NCBI GenBank assembly: GCA_017417385.1
Contig: JAFPZF010000055.1
Span: 23,413-87,412 of the forward strand
Reading direction: 5' to 3'
Length of the DNA: 64,000 nt
Source: Bacteroidales bacterium
Lineage (GTDB): Bacteria > Bacteroidota > Bacteroidia > Bacteroidales > Marinilabiliaceae
Shown: positions 61,595 through 64,000 of the stretch, in pieces
Layout of the letters: each line of letters opens with the position of its first letter
Numbering within the stretch: the stretch's first letter is position 1
Program-made: the position numbers and the translations under genes
Notes under the pieces: generated by a model
What the model saw: the letters and a program-made list of their open reading frames with translations, nothing else
Told to the model about the DNA's origin: nothing
Database searches by the model: none

Positions 61595-62401
61595 TTATTG
61601 GTTTATGTGAATACTTCTCTGTGGATATGGTATCGAGATTCCTCTCTGGTCAAACTCCTTCTTGACTTCCTCGTTCAAGTAGAAATAGACTGACCAGTAA
61701 TCTTCACTCTTGACCCACAACCGAACCGCGATATTGACACTGCTGTCTGCCAATGCAGTGACTGCCATAAACGGCTCCGCAGGCTCTTTGAGTATCTTGT
61801 CGTTCCTCGATATGACGTCCCGAAGTGCGCTATACGCCTCGTCTATGCTGCACTCGTATCCTATTCCGAATGTCAAGTCCACCCGACGCTCCGGCATCTT
61901 GCTGTAGTTGACGAGCGTGTCTGTCGAAATACTGCCATTGGGGATGAGGACGACTTTGTTGTCTGTAGTCGTCAACAACGTGCTGAATATCTGTATCTCC
62001 TTGACGGTCCCAGCATAACCTTTGACCTCTACGAAATCCCCAACCTTGAACGGACGGAAGAGGAGAAGCATTACTCCGCCTGCAAAATTCTGGAGTGTCC
62101 CCTGTAGCGCCATGCCTACTGCAAGTCCCGCCGCTCCAAGTATGGCTACGAAACTCGTCATCGGGATGCCTACGTACGAGACGACACTGACTACCAGAAG
62201 GACTTTGAGCGTGACATTCGTCATGCTGACTACAAACGGCGTCAGTGTGGGATCAATGGACTTCTTCTCTAATATGGTCCGAAGCCACTTCGAGAGACGC
62301 TTTATTATCCAAAGACCTGCAACAAGTACGAGGACTGCTACTATTAGAAGCTGACCATAGTGGAGCGTATTCTTTAGCAAGTCCTTTAGAAACTCTTCCA
62401 T
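61595..62401 (-). CDS. Small-conductance mechanosensitive channel (MscS family)
   Basis: 268 residues from the ATG at 62399-62401; the longer reading to 62479 includes the -7 box and a terminator region. Three membrane segments (YGQLLIVAVLVLVAGLWII, VTLKVLLVVSVVSYVGI and VAILGAAGLAVGMALQGTLQNF), the last carrying the Gly/Ala-rich TM3 pore, then FRPFKVGDFVEV and VVLIPNGSIS. It opens under membrane tension to release osmolytes. Confidence 0.95.
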   Translation of the reverse strand: MEEFLKDLLKNTLHYGQLLIVAVLVLVAGLWIIKRLSKWLRTILEKKSIDPTLTPFVVSMTNVTLKVLLVVSVVSYVGIPMTSFVAILGAAGLAVGMALQGTLQNFAGGVMLLLFRPFKVGDFVEVKGYAGTVKEIQIFSTLLTTTDNKVVLIPNGSISTDTLVNYSKMPERRVDLTFGIGYECSIDEAYSALRDVISRNDKILKEPAEPFMAVTALADSSVNIAVRLWVKSEDYWSVYFYLNEEVKKEFDQRGISIPYPQRSIHINQ

Positions 62402-62419
62402 ATTGATAGTTTTGTCGTG

Positions 62420-62427
62420 CAAATTTA
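62420..62427 (-). promoter_or_regulatory. -7 box of mscS
   Basis: TAAATTTG on the minus strand, predicted leader about 14 bases. It decides for the ATG at 62401. Confidence 0.45.
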
Positions 62428-62459
62428 GGAAAAAACTAAAAATGTCGGTCTGCTTACAA

Positions 62460-62496
62460 TAAAAAATCGGATCCTGCAACTCACGTCGCAGAACCC
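62460..62496 (-). terminator. Terminator of the rpsF-rpsR-rplI operon
   Basis: Minus-strand 9-bp stem with two G:U pairs (GGGTTCTGC with GCAGGATCC), then GATTTTTTATT. About 160 bases after rplI, so the transcript has a long tail. Confidence 0.65.
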
Positions 62497-62652
62497 GTTG
62501 TGTGTGTTGAAAAAGTATCTTCGTTACTATTACTTTGTTCCGTTCGGCAAACCCGGTCTTCTAGTGTGTTACTCCGTCCGACTTTCAGCCCCTTTTCTTC
62601 CCAAATTGCTCCGGAAAGTCAATCCTTTGCGACCGAACGATGATTGTTTGGT

Positions 62653-63099
62653 TTACTCTGCTACGACCTCGAACTCGACGTCGACAGATACTTCCCTGTG
62701 AAGCTTGACCTGTGCAGTGTACTTGCCGAGCTCCTTGACAGCCTCCTCCTTGACGAGGATGATCTTCCTGTCAATGTCAAAGCCCTTAGCCTTCAGCGCC
62801 TCAGATATCTGAATGCTGTTGACAGAACCAAATATCTTGCCCGTCGAGCTGGCCTTTGCACCGATCGTGAGGCTCAAGCCCTGCATGCGTGCTGCAAGCT
62901 CCTCAGCCTCCTGCTTGATTTTCGCCTGCTTGTGTGCACGCTGACGCTGTACCTCTGCAAGCTCCTTGCGTGCTGACTCTGTAGCGAGAACTGCGATGCC
63001 GTTAGGTATCAGATAGTTGCGACCATAGCCAGGCTTTACGCTGATGATGTCGTCCTTGTGACCGAGCTTTGCTACGTCTGTCTTAAGTATGATGTCCAT
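62653..63099 (-). CDS. rplI: 50S ribosomal protein L9
   Basis: 148 residues, the normal bacterial L9 length. N-terminal domain MDIILKTDVAKLGHKDDIISV followed by KPGYGRNYLIPNGIAV, then a long helix (about 40-75) and the C-terminal domain with SSTGKIFGSV. It binds 23S rRNA in the large subunit. Last of the rpsF-rpsR-rplI group, 25 bases after rpsR. Confidence 0.98.
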   Translation of the reverse strand: MDIILKTDVAKLGHKDDIISVKPGYGRNYLIPNGIAVLATESARKELAEVQRQRAHKQAKIKQEAEELAARMQGLSLTIGAKASSTGKIFGSVNSIQISEALKAKGFDIDRKIILVKEEAVKELGKYTAQVKLHREVSVDVEFEVVAE

Positions 63100-63124
63100 T
63101 CTTAATTCCTCCTTCTTGTGTGTC

Positions 63125-63394
63125 TTACTTCATCAAATCGGTTACGTAAGGCAGAAGAGCCAGGTGACGTGCACGCTTGACTGCCTGTGCAACCTTGCGC
63201 TGGTACTTCAACGACGTACCCGTAAGTCTGCGAGGCAAAATCTTGCCCTGCTCGTTCAGAAATCTCTTCAAGAACTCCGGGTTCTTGTAGTCGACGTACT
63301 TGATGCCACTCCTCTTGAAACGGCAATACTTCTTCTTCTTGACCTCTACTGTTGGAGGGGTGAGATACCTGATCTCGGATGCTGACTGTGCCAT
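63125..63394 (-). CDS. rpsR: 30S ribosomal protein S18
   Basis: 89 residues. Lys-rich start, then [18 protein letters not shown] and the conserved [33 protein letters not shown] block with one residue short of overlap to the standard S18. It sits in the small-subunit platform next to S6. Only 3 bases separate it from rpsF; no ssb gene lies between, unlike in many Firmicutes. Confidence 0.98.
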   Translation of the reverse strand: MAQSASEIRYLTPPTVEVKKKKYCRFKRSGIKYVDYKNPEFLKRFLNEQGKILPRRLTGTSLKYQRKVAQAVKRARHLALLPYVTDLMK

Positions 63395-63397
63395 GTC

Positions 63398-63748
63398 TTA
63401 GTTCTCCTTTGCTTCTTCGTTCTTAACTGCCTTTCTTCTCGTCTCGCTGTACTTGATAGCGTACTTCTCCATCTTCGATGTCAAGAAACGGATAACACGC
63501 TCGTCACGGCGGAACTCTGTCTCCAACTTCAAAACGAAGCTTGGGTCTGCCTTGAACTCAAACAGGTTGTAGAAGCCTGTCGTCTTCTTCTGAATTGGAT
63601 ACGCAAGCTTGCGCATGCCCCAACTCTCCTCGTTCACAATCTCGCCTCCGTTGCCAAGGATGAGGTCCTTGTACTTCTGTACCGCTTCCTTCATCTGCTG
63701 CTCAGACAAAACGGGAGTTAAAATGAAAACGGTTTCGTACTGATTCAT
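63398..63748 (-). CDS. rpsF: 30S ribosomal protein S6
   Basis: 116 residues. [21 protein letters not shown] is the standard S6 start, with [19 protein letters not shown] in the middle and an Arg/Lys-rich tail. It binds the S18/16S rRNA site. First gene of the ribosomal operon, with a -7 box 34 bases upstream. Confidence 0.98.
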   Translation of the reverse strand: MNQYETVFILTPVLSEQQMKEAVQKYKDLILGNGGEIVNEESWGMRKLAYPIQKKTTGFYNLFEFKADPSFVLKLETEFRRDERVIRFLTSKMEKYAIKYSETRRKAVKNEEAKEN

Positions 63749-63781
63749 AAAACCTTAATTAATTATGTTGTAAAAACGACG

Positions 63782-63789
63782 CAAAATTA
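63782..63789 (-). promoter_or_regulatory. -7 box of the ribosomal operon
   Basis: TAATTTTG on the minus strand, giving a leader of about 29 bases. No clear -33 TTTG. Confidence 0.45.
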
Positions 63790-63839
63790 GTCCTTTATAT
63801 TCAATTTTCCAACTATCCGACGCATTTATCACCCCAAAT

Positions 63840-64000
63840 AGTCACAAAATCAATTAAAATGTAGGTTCAAGAAGCAAGTGCAACTCGCCTCCAACAAATA
63901 GACGTATGGAGAGAAATAGTGTGAAAAGAGCGGGTTGCAGCGAGGATGAGAGAGCCACGAGCGGAGGAAGGCGAGTGGAACGGCATGAAGCGAGCCCGAC
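63840..64000. other. Unexplained, GC-shifted sequence at the right edge
   Basis: After an A+T-rich stretch the sequence turns purine-rich and G-rich to the edge. ACTCGCC (63883-63889) can pair with GGCGAGT (63970-63976), closing a region of about 75 bases. No start codon context, tRNA or known RNA was recognised. It may be the start of a repeat or structured RNA cut by the window. Confidence 0.3.

Overview
The window reads as a chromosomal piece of a Bacteroidota genome, most likely order Bacteroidales. The signs are promoters of the TTTG/TAnnTTTG type, almost no Shine-Dalgarno reliance, many outer-membrane lipoproteins and barrels, and families such as DUF3078, DUF3784 and DUF3791/DUF3990. 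By eye the G+C content is near one half and dense in GTC/GAC codons. The genus cannot be read from the sequence. No insertion sequence, prophage, CRISPR array or rRNA gene was seen.

Layout. 1-330: start of a secreted protein running off the left edge. 549-4063 (minus): dnaX-trxB-patatin unit; dnaX is split by an A10 run that looks like a programmed slippage site. 4161-14257 (minus): pentose block, with a six-hairpin glycosidase-like secreted protein, a lipoprotein aldose 1-epimerase, araB, araA, araD and a sodium/sugar symporter. 14410-15954: dnaB. 16237-18079: two divergent paralogous secreted/accessory proteins. 18104-21294: AddB-like PD-(D/E)XK nuclease and a tRNA with CAT anticodon. 21515-28583 (minus): one long operon, udp-pepD-Sel1 lipoprotein-aguA-aguB-dcp, for nucleoside, dipeptide and agmatine catabolism. 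28730-30398 (minus): an accessory cluster of tiny genes chained by ATGA overlaps: a catalytically headless Fic N-domain, a DUF3791-like protein, a DUF3990-like ADP-ribosyltransferase-fold protein and an 81-residue protein. This is the best candidate for an under-described toxin-antitoxin-like system.

31221-39416: a palindromic interspersed repeat, mdh, a helical-repeat protein, pflA, a second longer copy of the repeat, pflB and fhs (formate and one-carbon metabolism). 39712-40111: a toxin-tail/immunity-like remnant. 40344-46562: a 2072-residue leucine-rich-repeat surface protein with five EF-hand-like/LRR modules and a 276-bp tandem duplication. 46781-50598: a DUF3784 membrane protein, a COG3014-like lipoprotein, an LpoB-like lipoprotein and an outer-membrane barrel. 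50947-52773: aspartate aminotransferase and a small secreted protein. 52901-60580 (plus): a tight run of an ABCG-like transporter, barrel protein, membrane-anchored protein, orphan NarL-type response regulator, xseA and a long RluA-type pseudouridine synthase. 60658-62401: DUF3078 protein and MscS channel. 62653-63748: rpsF-rpsR-rplI ribosomal operon. The last 160 bases are unexplained and structured.

Functionally, the symporter, AraA (isomerase), AraB (kinase), AraD (epimerase) and GalM would take L-arabinose to xylulose 5-phosphate, and the neighbouring secreted hydrolase-like protein may release the sugar. PflB, PflA and Fhs form and use formate, and Mdh and aspartate aminotransferase sit at the oxaloacetate branch. 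Non-coding features recur: terminators placed just ahead of the next gene of an operon, structured 5' leaders on the pentose genes, an 11-bp intergenic repeat of unit TTAGACCTGTA, and long pyrimidine tracts.
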